In this document: piece by piece, positions 20,546 to 32,290 of the stretch | How positions within the stretch are numbered: position 1 is the first letter of the stretch | Layout of the letters: each line of letters opens with the position of its first letter | NCBI RefSeq assembly: GCF_022605725.1 | Contig: NC_065550.1 | Location: forward strand, 9,734,001 to 9,798,000 | Length of the DNA: 64,000 bases | DNA from: Anthonomus grandis grandis | Lineage: Eukaryota > Arthropoda > Insecta > Coleoptera > Curculionidae | Reading direction: 5' to 3' | The notes under the pieces: generated by a model | Told to the model about the DNA's origin: nothing | Seen by the model: only the letters and a program-made list of their open reading frames with translations | Databases searched by the model: none | Made by a program: the position numbers and the translations under genes

Positions 20546-23500
20546 CAATCTAGCTTCTTACTATCGTTCTATAAGTAAACATTATAAAATGTGTATATCA
20601 TTGTTATGTGTTATGTGTATATCAAGTTAACAACATAGTAATGGTTCCGTGCCAAGCATAATAATACTAACAAACTTCCTCCATGTTTATGAAAAAGTTT
20701 TAAAACTCATAGTAAAATAACGGTGTTAGTATTAGAGTTCTTAAAATTTAAAAATGTGGAGTAATCTTTTAAAAAGTTCTTAAAAAATAAAATCTTTATT
20801 TTCCGAGTAAATAATATGTGGATTTGCGTAAGGGAGTTGCAGAGGGTAGTATTATTGACCATTTGCTTTTTTTGATCTTATAGGTGCGACTTCCATAAGC
20901 ACATTCACGTTTGTCATTTGTACCAGTTCGTTAACGACATTGAAAATGTATTGTCTATTTAATCCTATTAATGTTTATATTACCAACTAGGAACTCATTA
21001 CTAGAATCTTCTTGCCTTATCCAATTTAAATATAAACGTATTTTAAAGCTCGCTATATAAATACAAATTTATAGTATTTGGTGACAAGTAAGCATTATGC
21101 GTGGTTTTAAGTATCTGCCAATAACTAGAGAAATATAGGAAATTGGATGCCAATCTCATGTTTAAACGGTACGTGTTCAATTTATTAAACGCACCATTGA
21201 AAATATTATACATGAGCTGAAACATTCATTCAAATTACATAAGATACATAGTTTCAATTTTGTCGATATTGGTTATTGTTGATTATTACTACTTCAGACT
21301 AGCTCAGGATAAGTGATTTTTAATGCTATTAACTACAATTGTGCATCAAGAGGTACTTTCTGGAGAACAAATGCTGGTATTGTTAGCAGAAATATGGGCC
21401 TTAGTAAAAAAGCAAAAAATCAGCAAAATTCTAAAGTTATTTATTTAGTTATAGTACCTCTAAAAAGTCCCTCTTATGACAATATTTAAAAATATAGCAA
21501 TAAATTAAATTTTCAGATGAAAATAGTTGGAATATAGATAAAAAAAAAATATTTCTTTTTTATCTATATTCCAACTTTAAACCATTGTCATATTTTTGTA
21601 TTTCTATCGGTTTCATATTTTATTTTCTTGGATGGTTAGACGCGAATTACGCCCTCGGATTAGGTAGAAAGCCATTTTATGTCATTCTATTTATAGTAAG
21701 TTACTTCCCAAGTACTGCTTCAGCTTCTTCGCTATATCAGCAGATGATTTTTCATCTATCTTCAGCATTAATTCTGTTTAATAGTTTAACGTCAATCCAT
21801 GTATTATAAGCGGTTAATTTTGTTATTTGTTGTTTTTAAGAGCCAATATGTATTTGATAAAATTTATTATTTATTTGATAGTTGATTCATATAGCAATAA
21901 CCAGAGTGAATCTAATGCGTTTGCCTGAAGTATGATATTGCGAATGTAAAGTACTTTAGTAGCATCTCTTCTAGAGTTAATTAGCTGTAAATGCTTCTTA
22001 GATGTTTTGAAAAATATCCAAGACGAAGAAAATTTTTGTATATTTTAAGAATCATGGTTTTTGTAGCCTACATAGGCAGTTCGTTTATTATTGTTGGTGT
22101 TCCTTTTATTATTGTACACTTAATTATATATCAGAGTCAGTTATAATTTGCTCTTTTTAGGCCAAAATATGTTATTTTTAAGCACATGCAACCAAATGCA
22201 AGCAGACATATAAATGGGTGGCATTTTGTTACATCGGGGATAATGTTTTATTCCCTTAACAGTAGGTAAGTTCTATCATTTACGGAGAGTTAACAGTTAG
22301 AAAAGCTGCACTTTTTCTTGATTTAAAAGAGGTTAGAATGTCGTTCAAAAAAATGGTTTAATGAATAAATTTCATTTAGTAGTTGTGTATGTTTGGGGCG
22401 AGCAGCCTTAAAAATTAGAAATAATATGTTCTTCTATTTATCCTGCTTCTGTCTTACAAAAAGGATAGCTCGTTGGATTTATCTTAACTTGGATAACAAT
22501 TTCTAGTGGTGTGTGCTGACGTCCGCTAAATTATCCTGGTTTCTACTATTGCTGGCAATATACTTTTTTTAGGTATTGATACAAATAGCTTCTGGATCTA
22601 AACACTTTTATGTAATTTAAATTATCGGATCTTGTCGGGAGCAGCATTCTGATAATTTCTGAAATAGCCGATTTTCTTCTGAAATCTGCTATCCCTAAAC
22701 TGATTTTCAAATTTTTAGTTATTACTCCGCCTAATTAGGATTTTTGAAATTTAAAATATCCATTAAGATGACTAGTTTTTATCACCTAGCTATTTAGCTA
22801 AAAAAGGTTTGTTCCGTCATTTTGCTAAGGATCTTTTTATATCAGCATTTAGTTATTCTAGAAATCTTTTATTGTTTGGTCTTGGTGGTTTATATTTTGT
22901 TTGATATTATTCAAGATTTTGTTCTTCTATATCGGCCAGTTCGTTGCTTTTCTCCAGCTTAACCTTTTTAAGATTAGGTAATCGTGATTTACAAGTCATT
23001 ATTCTGGACGTGATCCACTTGCGCTAATTTGGACAGGACAACTTGCTGATAGGAGGAGATACAACTAATGTCATGTGACATATGTGATAGGTGCCAGACT
23101 TCTCAACATGCGGCAGGCTACTGACGGTTTAAATATTATCTAGCCCAGCGTCGACTGATTTCTACTTTTTAATATTTCATAAGTCAAATCTATTTTTTTT
23201 TGACAAATTAATTTTGAGTTTGATATTATGTATGTAACTAGAGATCTTATCTCTCATTATGAATAATCGTCGATAAAATGCTTGAACCCTACAAGAATAA
23301 TTGCGGCATATTTTTTCAAATTATTCATGATATCGTAAATTCTAATAAAATTTTGCTGTATTTGCATTTAAGTCGTAGACCAGTAGTTAAAAGCTTATTA
23401 GCCCTTTTTAAATTAATATCCCACTACCAGTACCCTGTTCAGTACTCTACTTTAGAATAATAATAAAAAAATATTTTTTACATTGATCTTTTCATTGTTC

Positions 23501-23841
23501 TCTCAATAAATTGAAGATTTTTGCTTTACAAGTGTTGTATTAATAGATTTATTTTAATGTTTTCTACCTCTGTTTCAAGTTTTTTTTGATTCAAAAAACT
23601 GCCTAAATATTGCCTTATCATTGCGTTAAAGAGCTTCAAAATAAATAAATAAATTCTTGAATTAATAGATAGGTCAGATAAAAGATAGAAGATAAAATTG
23701 TCAGTGTGAAATATTAACCTGAAAACTCTGAAAAAATATTTTTAAAATTAAAAAACTTTTTTATTTTAATGAATTACAATTCAAATATACTAGTTTAAAA
23801 TGCATGACTAATTTTTTGTAAAAAACTTTTATATCAAACTA
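20546..23841. other. AT-rich sequence, one perfect hairpin, no supported gene
   Basis: Open frames at 21043-21225 (minus), 21585-21809 and 23278-23460 are short and match no family I know. A stretch at 20840-20940 and another at 22960-23160 are GC-richer and could be decayed repeats, but I can read no protein motif in them. Confidence 0.45.
21525..21576. repeat. Perfect 21-bp inverted repeat with 10-nt loop
   Basis: GTTGGAATATAGATAAAAAA at 21526-21545 is exactly complementary to 21556-21575, and one more base pair forms outside. The loop is AAAATATTTC. It is too short to be a transposon and may be a fold-back relic. Confidence 0.9.
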
Positions 23842-23872
<31 letters not shown>

Positions 23873-24365
23873 TTAATAATAATAAAAGGTCTTTTTTTAA
23901 CTCGACGAATCTCAGCAGAGTTATTTGGTTAACCGAGCATACATATTACAATCAAAAATTACATAATATTAATAAAGATAATTTAATAACAAAGTAAAAG
24001 AAGAGAAAATAAATTTAAATATATAAATACATCAATACTAGAATAAACAAAAAAATTAAAATATTACAAAACGATGGTCTACGAAATAGTACAATTAAAT
24101 GGTAAAAAGAAAAAAAAATAAGTGTCTCAAAACGCATAAAATTAACCTACTTTAGAAAGAAAAAGTAAAAGATAAATAAAACGATTTTATAGAAGCAGAA
24201 TAAGAACACAATCTGGAAAGGTAGCTTATTTAATTACCATTTAACAAATATTCTTTAAAATTATTCTTAAAGGTCATAAAGCTAACACTATCCCATCCGC
24301 TAAGTAATTCCGAATTTAAAAGTTTTGGAGCCAAGTATGAGAAAGAGTCCCAAAAATTTTAATGG
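23842..24365 (-). pseudogene. 5'-truncated LINE tail, minus strand, with (ATT)n tail
   Basis: On the minus strand a C-terminal LINE ORF2 fragment reads FSYLAPKLLNSELLSGWDSV then FMTFKNNFKEYLLNGN at about 24240-24350. It follows the usual tail pattern of PKL.N.LP, S...FK..LK.YLL. A 3' untranslated region (to about 23890) contains GAGATTCGTCGAGTTAAAAA. The element ends in a run of ATT/AAT units at 23842-23886, which acts as its 3' tail. RT and endonuclease domains are absent, as expected for a strongly 5'-truncated copy. It sits in or beside a transposase fragment. Confidence 0.7.
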
Positions 24366-24660
24366 CGTAAAATAATTCATGAAGTATTGCATTTACCACT
24401 TTATTGCTATGATGAGAATAGGAATGCATTTTCTGAGTGTCCAAATAATTTGATTCACTGATATATACGCTATAACCTTTGGATTTTAGATGTCCCCAAA
24501 CGTAATAGTCGACAGGAATAAAATCAGATAATCGAGAAGACCATCAATTAGGATTTTATCTGTCAATCTACGTATTGAGAAAATTGCTATTAAAGAAGTC
24601 CTCAGAAGAATTCAGACTTTCAGTCTGAAATGTAAAACTACATTTACTCAATTTTTATAC
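24366..24660 (-). pseudogene. DUF4817/mariner-type transposase fragment, DDE end
   Basis: Reading on the minus strand from 24660 downward, a degraded counterpart of the NRWIGR.GPI block is followed by WSSRLSDFIPVDYYVWGHLK at about 24480-24545 and SKGYSVYISESNY. This is the third catalytic block (WP.RSPD.TP.D...WG.LK). The rest of the gene is absent; the LINE tail begins directly downstream. I infer the LINE inserted in, or replaced, the 3' end of this transposon. Confidence 0.7.
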
Positions 24661-24827
24661 ATGCATCAAATAAAGAGACTTTTGAGTAAAATTAAAATGC
24701 ATTTCGCCAATTAGCCCATTTGGGAAAATACGAGGTTATATACCGAAGTATATAGCCGAAATTGTGCTTGTATACTCTATTTCTTAATAATAAAATAAAA
24801 AAAATAAATTGAAAATAAAATAAAAAA

Positions 24828-24875
24828 TATAAAATTATAAATCATTCAAACCACATGAATGATTTTTAATTTTAT
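24828..24875. repeat. Imperfect hairpin
   Basis: ATAAAATTATAAATCATTCA pairs, with one mismatch, with TGAATGATTTTTAATTTTAT across a 7-nt loop. The flanks are also A-rich and T-rich in complementary fashion. Confidence 0.75.
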
Positions 24876-25864
24876 TTTATATTTAATATCAGGTATTGTT
24901 ATTTAATTTTTAATTTAAATTTAAATTTTGATTTAATGTAAGTGAGCTGTATTATATATTGATAATAACTTAACTAAAAAGGTCTTATATTAAACATAAG
25001 GTTAAAGAGAATAGTTTAACCACCAAAGAATCTACCTTGTTAGTAAAATAATTTAAACTATTTCTCATTATAAAGCTTTTATATACTAAACAAAATATAG
25101 ATCAAAGCAAACAAGCAAATCCAAGTACAAAAAAATTAATTATTTAAAACGCACCCTAAGTATGATAACTAAACTACATTAGCGATGGATATGTTACACA
25201 TGGCAATTTCAGGGTTTCATCTATTTTTTGGAATAATCTCAATCTAAAATCGGGAAGCTTATATCGTAATCGAGAAAAAAAGACACACAGCAGGCAAGCA
25301 AATTAAACTTTGTAGAATACAAATTTTCTATGTTTACTTTTTTTGTGCATTTTTGAAGTCCATGGACTTTCTTCCTTTCTTGATCCAACAACCATTTTCT
25401 TAGTCGTGATTTAAATAGATGTAAATAATTTGAGATTTTTATTGTATCTGATAAGCAACTGTCTATATTTGGCCGTATGTAAGGAAAAGATCGTTAGGCT
25501 AGTAATGTTTTGAACTTTGAGAGAGCCTGTTGAATTTGTATGTCTAGCATTATGATTATAATTTATAATTGTGTAATTTTATTTTTTGTGTAAAACTTAT
25601 AATAGTGTCTTTTTATTGTATTGTCTCAAAGCTATTTTTTCTATAAAGAGTTGATCAGTCTCATATCCTGCCTTTTTTGTCAAAGAAAGTTATTGTTTAT
25701 TGGTAAAAACTTAGGCTGTTATAAAATCCTCTTACATTAAAATAAAGGCAATTTAAAATACTAATCGACGTCTCCAAGCATATTTTCGAAAAAAGAACAT
25801 CTTTGATTTAGTTCATTTATTCTAAGTTAGAGTCTCGCACTGTATGTACAAGAGGAGCAGCTAA

Positions 25865-25945
25865 AAAGTCCTTATAGCGTTGATTAAATAATAGTTATTC
25901 AATCTGTTATTTAACCTATTATTCAATCAACGCTTATAGTCTTTA
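25865..25945. repeat. Imperfect hairpin, ~30-bp arms
   Basis: Left arm TATAGCGTTGATTAAATAATAG pairs with the right arm around CTATTATTCAATCAACGC, and pairing continues outward through the AAAAGTC/ACTTTT words. The loop is about 20 nt. Confidence 0.75.
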
Positions 25946-26089
25946 AAAGTTTCGCTTCCAATTCCTTCGCTTCTAGGATTTTTTTAATTTTTTAAAGAGT
26001 ATATGGATTTAATAACCTTTATATTATTGGTCAGTGGTAAAAATAATGAGTGACCATTAAAACGTTTGTGGATATTTTTAATTTGAATT

Positions 26090-27180
26090 TATTGTATTTT
26101 TCTTTCTCATCTCATTACCAACATTCTTGAAATATTCATTAAAACATTCTACGATATCTTTTTGATCTGACACAATTTGCCCATTAATTTCAATATCGCC
26201 AAATTCTTGTATTTTTTTGCTTGATTAAAACCTTTTTAACATTCTTCCATAGTTTATTGGTTTCCTTCAGATTCTTGTCTAATTTACTTTTTAATATGTT
26301 ACATAGGCCTGGTCAAACACATTATTTAAAGTGTTTTTATAATCTTTATATCGACGCGCTTAATGTTGACTCCTTGGACATTTTTTCGTTTTATTTAATA
26401 ATTCATATTTTTTATTTTTGGATTTCAGTAAGGATCCATATATTTTTTCTAAATATTTTGTTATAATAATTTTTTATTGCTCTTGCCGATTCGATATGTG
26501 TCTTAAATATTTTAATAAAGTTATTCATTATAAAGTCTGCATTTTGTTCTAAATAAACCTCATTCCACTTTTCCCCAGATAAAAGTTCTTTTAATTTGTT
26601 TTTATTTATGTAAGCCTTATTTTTGTAATTTCTGATTGCTTTATTAAACTATTGGAAGTTAGTTTTAAAAGAAAGTGCAAAGCAATAGGACAATGATCTG
26701 TTACTTTATTTTCAAGAGTAAATAATTGTCCAATATCTATCGGACTTTTCGGACATAAACCCGCTTTCGCATAACAAGTTTTTGTATTCTTCAGTTATAT
26801 GGTTAGTGTCAAGCAAGTCGATATTAATACCCTCTATTAAAACCAAATGCTGGTATTTCTTTAACTGAGATTTATAATTCTTCGAAAAATATTTCTAGGG
26901 AGTAAAAGAAGTTCTCCATTTTTACTGATGGCGATCTGTATGGTCTAATATAAAGTTTTACCACATTTACTTGGTCTACAATCTCCAAAATAAATTTAAA
27001 TTGCAATTTTTTTTTCTTTATGTTATATATAACAGTGACATCATGTCCTAAAATTTTACCTTCATCATAGATAAGCTTATATCCTGAAATAATCAAAAGT
27101 GCTACATCAGTAAGTAAGAATGTCTTAGTCAATACAATAATTTGATATTTGTTTTTAAGGTTATATGGTTTGGGGATCAA
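26090..27180 (-). pseudogene. LINE fragment: endonuclease and linker, minus strand
   Basis: The 103-codon frame at 26872-27180 reads like an APE endonuclease, with IIVLTKTFLL near the start, then ALLIISGYKLIYDEGK, GHDVTVIYNIKK, VVKLYIRPYRSPSV and FFYSLEIFFEEL. Further down, in other frames, come IDLLDTNHITEEYKNLLCES (26740-26830) and a DHCPIALHF-like SDH block (~26690). The pre-RT linker reads KIQEFGDIEINGQIV, DIVECFNEYFKNVGNEMR (26100-26220). Catalytic order is kept, but frameshifts break the gene. The RT domain, expected below 26090, is missing, so this is a fragment cut on its 3' side, not the usual 5' truncation. Confidence 0.8.
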
Positions 27181-28560
27181 ACAAGTAAAAGTCCAATCCT
27201 GTTAAAACTACCCTAAGTTTCGTAAGTTTTCGTTTGTTTTTAAGGTCACTAAATAAATTTGAATTTCAGTAAAATGTTTTTCAAAAGTGCGTATGTTCGT
27301 TTGGAATATTCTAAATTAATTTGTTCAATTATAAATATTAAGATATTTATTACAATCTTTTATCTTTATATTCTGAATATTATCTTTCTTAAAATCTTGT
27401 AAATAGGATTTAATTTTAAATTTAGTAAGTAAAAACTCAATAAGAATAAAATAGTTAAAAGTTAAGTAAATTTTAGTAAAAGTAAATTAAACAATAAAGC
27501 AATTACTCAGTTTTTGAAGGCTTACTTCCGCTTCTAAGTTTTTTTAGTAACACGTCCTTTATACTCTAAGTAGTCTCGTAGTTTATTGAGTAAAATTTTG
27601 CGAGTACTTCAATTGATTGATCTTTAACTTTATTATATAACTCTTGAGTTTTGTCTCTTTGCATAAATTATCTGCTAGACTTCTTCCAATTTTGTCACCA
27701 GCTTCTAACGTTTGAACCTGTTGTATATGATATGGATAATGTCTAGCATGGGGTCCATTGCTCACTATTCCAGAGCTGATTATTAAATCAAATCAATTAA
27801 AAATTATTTATAACCAACCATAAAAATACACAAAGTTTGTAAGTTTAATAAACATTATTGCATATATATTATGGCAAACGCTGTTACTCCGCGATTAGAA
27901 AAATCGATAGCGTCGATATAAAAACACCTACATAAAATAACCCTTAAAAAACATAATTAAAAAAAAACAAAAAACTTCACGAATGAAAAACTGGTAAGGC
28001 AACGGTGGGGACAGAAAGAAAAAAGAGGAAATAACCGCAAGAAAGTACTAGTAAATTATTAGTAATATCATTTATAATAAATTTAATTTATTATAAATTT
28101 TAAATTATTAAGTCAAACTCCAAAGGCAACATTTAAACATATTAATTTAATTTAATGTATAGCAAAAACTCCAAGTAATCAAGATGCTATAAACATTTAT
28201 ATTATAATTTTTCAAATTATGATAGCTTAAGTTTTTCTATAATATTTGGTAAATTATTCCACATTTACCGTACACGCGCTACTCAAAAAGATCCAGGCAT
28301 GTAATTTAATGGATGTTGAGCTACTAAGAGTTTTAATAACTAGTTTAAATATTTCTTGTATTATGCTTTTGACTAGATTTAGAGCATGAAGCCCTTAAAC
28401 ATAGGCGTTATCCTGATTTTATAATTTTAAAAATAAAATTGTACCTGTAGTATTTCTTACAATAACTCATATTTATTATTATTAACTACGTCGATTATAT
28501 TTTCTTTAACACCTAAATGACGCCTTTCTTGCCATTTATCTTAATTTACTGTATGAAATG
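27181..28560. other. AT-rich gap
   Basis: I see nothing I can assign. The minus-strand frame at 27583-27765 (GPHARHYPYHIQQVQTLEAG) is more protein-like than its neighbours but unrecognised; it lies upstream of the LINE endonuclease fragment and could be part of an ORF1. Confidence 0.4.
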
Positions 28561-28720
28561 TACAATGTTCTTTAAGGTATCCAATCCAAACATTCTTGAA
28601 AATGTTTTAAAGTTAAGTGATTTTTTGTTAAGCAATTTTCTTTTACATTCCACTTTTGCAGCACGGCGACTACCATTCCAAAATCCGTACACAAAACCAT
28701 GTCAGCATACTCACTAAGTT
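28497..28720 (-). pseudogene. DUF4817-type transposase, N-terminal scrap
   Basis: On the minus strand EYADMV is followed in a shifted frame by FVYGFWNGSRRAAK and FKTFSRMF. This matches the DUF4817 opening (EYADM.F.YGF..GN.RAA then F..V). The word ACCTAAATGACGCCT at 28511-28525 recurs at 43719-43735 in another transposase scrap, so the two probably come from one family. Confidence 0.6.
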
Positions 28721-30369
28721 GAAATATTGCTCTCTCCTTTTTAATTATTTTAAAATATTAAATTAATTTTACTTTGTGAAGCATGTTAAAAATTTGATGT
28801 TTGACAAATTTTACCAAAGAGTAAGCAGGATTTTTTATTTTTGTAATTTCAAGTTTAATATATAATAATCAATATATATTAATTAATTCAATAAGACATC
28901 TCAAATAAATAATGGATATATTTATAAATTAATTAAGCCTATATTTAAACGCAGAATCTCAAATTGAATTTAAACTACCTCCCCATAAAAAATTTTGATT
29001 GATTTGAGTCAAATTGACTTTTTAATATATCTTGAAAATGGAAAACAAAAAATTAAAACCAATTAAATTTTTTTAACCAATAACTTATTTTTAAATTTTA
29101 TAAGACAAATAATAAACTTGCTTCATATTTACTGGGCCGCTATTTGCATTTCAGCCTTTAAACTCACTTTTTCAAAATGTATAATATTATAAAATCAATA
29201 GTTTTTAAAAATAGTACTCAAATACATATAAAAACACCTGAAAGTTGTCCCTCCCTTTCCACCGAAGCAAGGCTCGACTTGTTTCACTCTCTCTTCCCAC
29301 CCCACATTAATATACGTACAAGAAATAATTGAAAGCAAAAAAGATTATAGGGTACAAAGGTGCACTTTTGCAAGTACCGCACAATAAAGAAATGTTTTTT
29401 GCAGGTACCAAATAGACTAAGCTTTGAAAGAGACTAATCCCGCATATTCAAGGTGGGTACACCTGGTTTTTAAAATCTGAGTAAACAGTATCGGAGGTTT
29501 AGTCTGGTGTACACTTATTTAATTTTTAATTTCGGACTTAGTAGAATACACTGGAGAAAATTTATATACGAGATGAGCTTTAATTGAATGTTGTTAAGAA
29601 TAACCTTCTCACTCTGTTTAAATAAATGCAAATGTTTTCCTATATGCGTGAAATAAAAAGTAGCCTACTCAAAATGTACCGCAGGACATAACCATTTTTT
29701 ATTTCTAAGTCTGTTCACACGCTTGGAAAATATTTTATACTAAAACACAAACTTAGTGAATTGTTTAATACTCATTTCGGGAAAAATGCTTTTCTTTCCA
29801 AAAAGGTTGATATAGGGTAGTTGCTAGAAACTTCTGTCATTTTACTTGTATGTTCAAATTATTGATTTAATCAGTATTATTAATTCATATTACACGGATC
29901 ACTTCATTCCAGAAGGAGTAAAAATAATTTAGTTTTTTTTAACATATGGGCGGAAATCGAATTGCTGGGCTAATGAACTAATGCCATCGTGACAAACATG
30001 TTCAGGAAAAGTTATCCTAGATAATTGGCTAGCCCGTTCAAAAAAATTATAGGTTCTATCCGTAAAAGAATCAGCTTTCTATATCTATCTAGCACTAAAG
30101 ACAGCAGAAATGAAGTTACCCATTTCGTTTCCAAAGAAATCGAGACCAGGTCATTGTCGCCATTTGTCTGGGTGGGTCCTTCGAAGTAGAAATAGCAAGT
30201 AAAGAATGACATACGTGCACAAGTTATCCAGAAAGAAATTAGTTTGTCAGAACACAGTAAAAAGGAGAAACCTTGGATCAATTCTTCAACTGACTTCGTC
30301 TGATTCAACTATTCTTCGAAATGAGCAAATTTATTACTACTATAATAAATAGCATGTTTGAAAATTCAC
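28721..30369. other. AT-rich gap with a GC-richer block
   Basis: Positions 29240-29480 are GC-richer and include TTTTTTGCAGGTACC at 29393-29407. It could be a SINE, a promoter or a short exon, but I find neither a pol III box pair nor a clear reading frame. At 30010-30310 a 98-codon minus-strand frame lies opposite what may be the plus-strand RNase H region of the next LINE tail; I treat it as a shadow. Confidence 0.4.
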
Positions 30370-30610
30370 GTAAATTAGATAAGGAACAACAAGTGCAGAT
30401 AAATCAGACACCTGCATAACTTGTTGTCTCGGCATAGAGCAGATCTGATTGGAGTAATTCCAGGTCACTATAGACTCAACAGATCTCTAGATCAGTTCTC
30501 TATCAGAGATGGTACACTGTATCCCACTTTTTGCACGACACAAGAAATCGCCCACAATTTTATAGTAGAATGCGACTAAGACGAGGTACTTTGGGATCTT
30601 TATTTCTAAC
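30370..30610 (+). pseudogene. LINE RNase H-side tail, plus strand
   Basis: The plus strand reads SSRHRADLIGVIPGHYRLNR, SLDQFSIRDGTLYP, TQEIAHNFIVECD. This follows the R..L.G...GH..L..HL..LGI...C..C..EET..HI...C pattern found after the RNase H domain of I/R1/LOA-type insect LINEs. Most cysteines of the pattern are lost. Upstream sequence to 30000 may hold a decayed RNase H domain, but I cannot align it. Confidence 0.6.
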
Positions 30611-30839
30611 AAAAGAGGAATTCGTATTAGGCTGTTATGAGTGGAGGCACCAATTTGTGTACGTCCACTACGACGCTAGGTCTCAGTCCTGGTATTTATA
30701 TAGTTAGTGTTAGTATTAGTGGCTCACTCTTAGGTGTTTATACTTCCCCAATTAAGTCCACTCTCTTTGAGAGTTCGATAATTTGATTGGGAAAATTATT
30801 CTTAATGTTTTCCGTCTTAGGTAAGGCATTGTCGAAGAT

Positions 30840-31640
30840 GACCTGAATGATTCTCTCTAGTGCCGGACATCTTCATAGGATGTGCTCTGCAATCCATTCC
30901 TTCTCCATGCATTGTCCAAAATCGGCGATTTCTGCCAAACTAATCCTATTCATGTGGTAATGCTGTCTGCAGTGGCCGGTATAAATTTCCATTAGGGCTT
31001 TTAGGAACTTCCTGTTAAGTTCCCTTATGGTATCTGTTACTTTCCTTATTGCGTCTGGAATGTAAGTCTTTGCATGGTTGTGTCGTAGTAATCCCTCCCA
31101 GTAGCGCTTTGTTTTGCCATGTACCAGAGTTGTTTGTTTGTGTGTTTTGCCATATTGTAGGCAATGCCTAATGCTGGTTCTGAATCTATCAGGTTCGATT
31201 CTGCTCCTTTTTTGGCTAGCTTTACGCCGCCCCATTCATGTTAGGATAATTTTGTTACTTTCCCAAACAGTATGAGCTTGTTTTTGTAGCTCCATATTCC
31301 TCTAGATGTGCAGGTAGAGTATTCTAGCTCTTTTAGAGCCGCCTGACTATCACTGTAGATTTTGATGATTCTGTTTTCAAGTTGCATTTGGTTACGCATT
31401 TTTGCACGGATTTCAGTGGGATTGAAAAATTGATGAGTGTTAGGCAGGCAGATAGATATTTGTGTCCTTGGGTTATTGCAGGATATTCCAACTCCTACTC
31501 CAAAATTGGTTTCGGAGCTGTCTGAATATAGCCGTAGGATACCATTGTTCCATAGGGACAGTTTTGGCTTCTTGATTATTTTGTCAAAATGCGAGTTTCA
31601 GTTAAGCGTCCTATTAAGGATATTTTGCCTCCGTTGCAAA
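30840..31640 (-). pseudogene. LINE RNase H domain and tail, minus strand
   Basis: On the minus strand, SSETNFGVGVGISCNNP (about 31490-31540) leads to NPTEIRAKMRNQMQLENRII and KIYSDSQAALKELE (about 31320-31360). IYSDSQAAL is the second active-site block of RNase H. A 120-codon frame at 30873-31235 then holds LNRKFLKALMEIYTGHCRQH, YHMNRISLAEIADFGQCMEK and EWIAEHIL, the GH..L..H...C...EHIL tail of I/R1/LOA-type LINEs. RT is not visible upstream. RNase H removes RNA from the RNA-DNA hybrid in such elements. Confidence 0.8.
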
Positions 31641-32290
31641 TTGGATGGTTTCACCTCTCAGGATTGGCGGTTTGAGTTCGCCCATATTCCTTTTTCTGGT
31701 GAATGGCACTATTACCTTAAGCCTATTACCATTACCTTAACCTTAACTGGAAGTGTCTGTTTTTTTATTAGAAGGGTAGCCTATCTAGAAATGATGAATG
31801 ACGTGGCCAGGGGCAAACGGTTGGCAAAAAGGCTTATCCGCTGAACGTTAGTTCCCCCATTACCACTACCATAGATGTATATAACTCCGCACGTACGGAG
31901 CTATATACATCTGTGCCACTACAACTGCTACTATTTTGCGATGCGTAGAATAGTGGACCACCCTGTATAAATATGGCTTGTTGTTTGCGAGAAAGTGAAG
32001 TCAGTGAAGTAAAATATTGTTATACTACGAATATTTTAAGGCCCAAACGGAACTGTGGTATAATAACTTTACCGGTACGGTCAAAAAACCGGTTAATGAA
32101 CTGGCGAATCGGAATTCAACGCTTTATTCATGTTAACTTAGTAAAAGAATGAAATTGCAGGTAATAAGAAGATAAATATGTTAATCTGCTATGTTATATT
32201 TAAAATCTAATAATAATTAAAATCTAATTTTTGAAGAAATCCAATATTGGCATTTTCAGTACAAATAATTCATCAGAATTTATATGTACA
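31641..32290. other. Gap with one hairpin
   Basis: The plus-strand 135-codon frame at 31437-31844 overlaps the minus-strand RNase H remnant and is a shadow in its first half. Apart from the hairpin at 31873-31912 I see nothing assignable. Confidence 0.45.
31873..31912. repeat. 40-nt hairpin
   Basis: AGATGTATATAACTCCG pairs with CGGAGCTATATACATCT with one mismatch across a 6-nt loop (CACGTA). Confidence 0.9.

Larger units (their letters stand above)
24661..26080. other. AT-rich gap with two hairpins
   Basis: No coding remnant is seen. Imperfect inverted repeats occur at 24809-24880 (loop around AACCACA) and at 25865-25945. Confidence 0.5.

Noticed and set aside
29240..29480. GC-richer block as a tRNA-derived SINE
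   Set aside because: I could not find an A box and a B box at suitable spacing, nor a tail or target duplication.
30012..30308. 98-codon minus-strand frame
   Set aside because: It lies opposite the probable upstream part of the plus-strand LINE tail and has no recognisable motif.
31437..31844. 135-codon plus-strand frame
   Set aside because: Its first half overlaps the minus-strand RNase H remnant, which has recognisable motifs; the plus frame has none.
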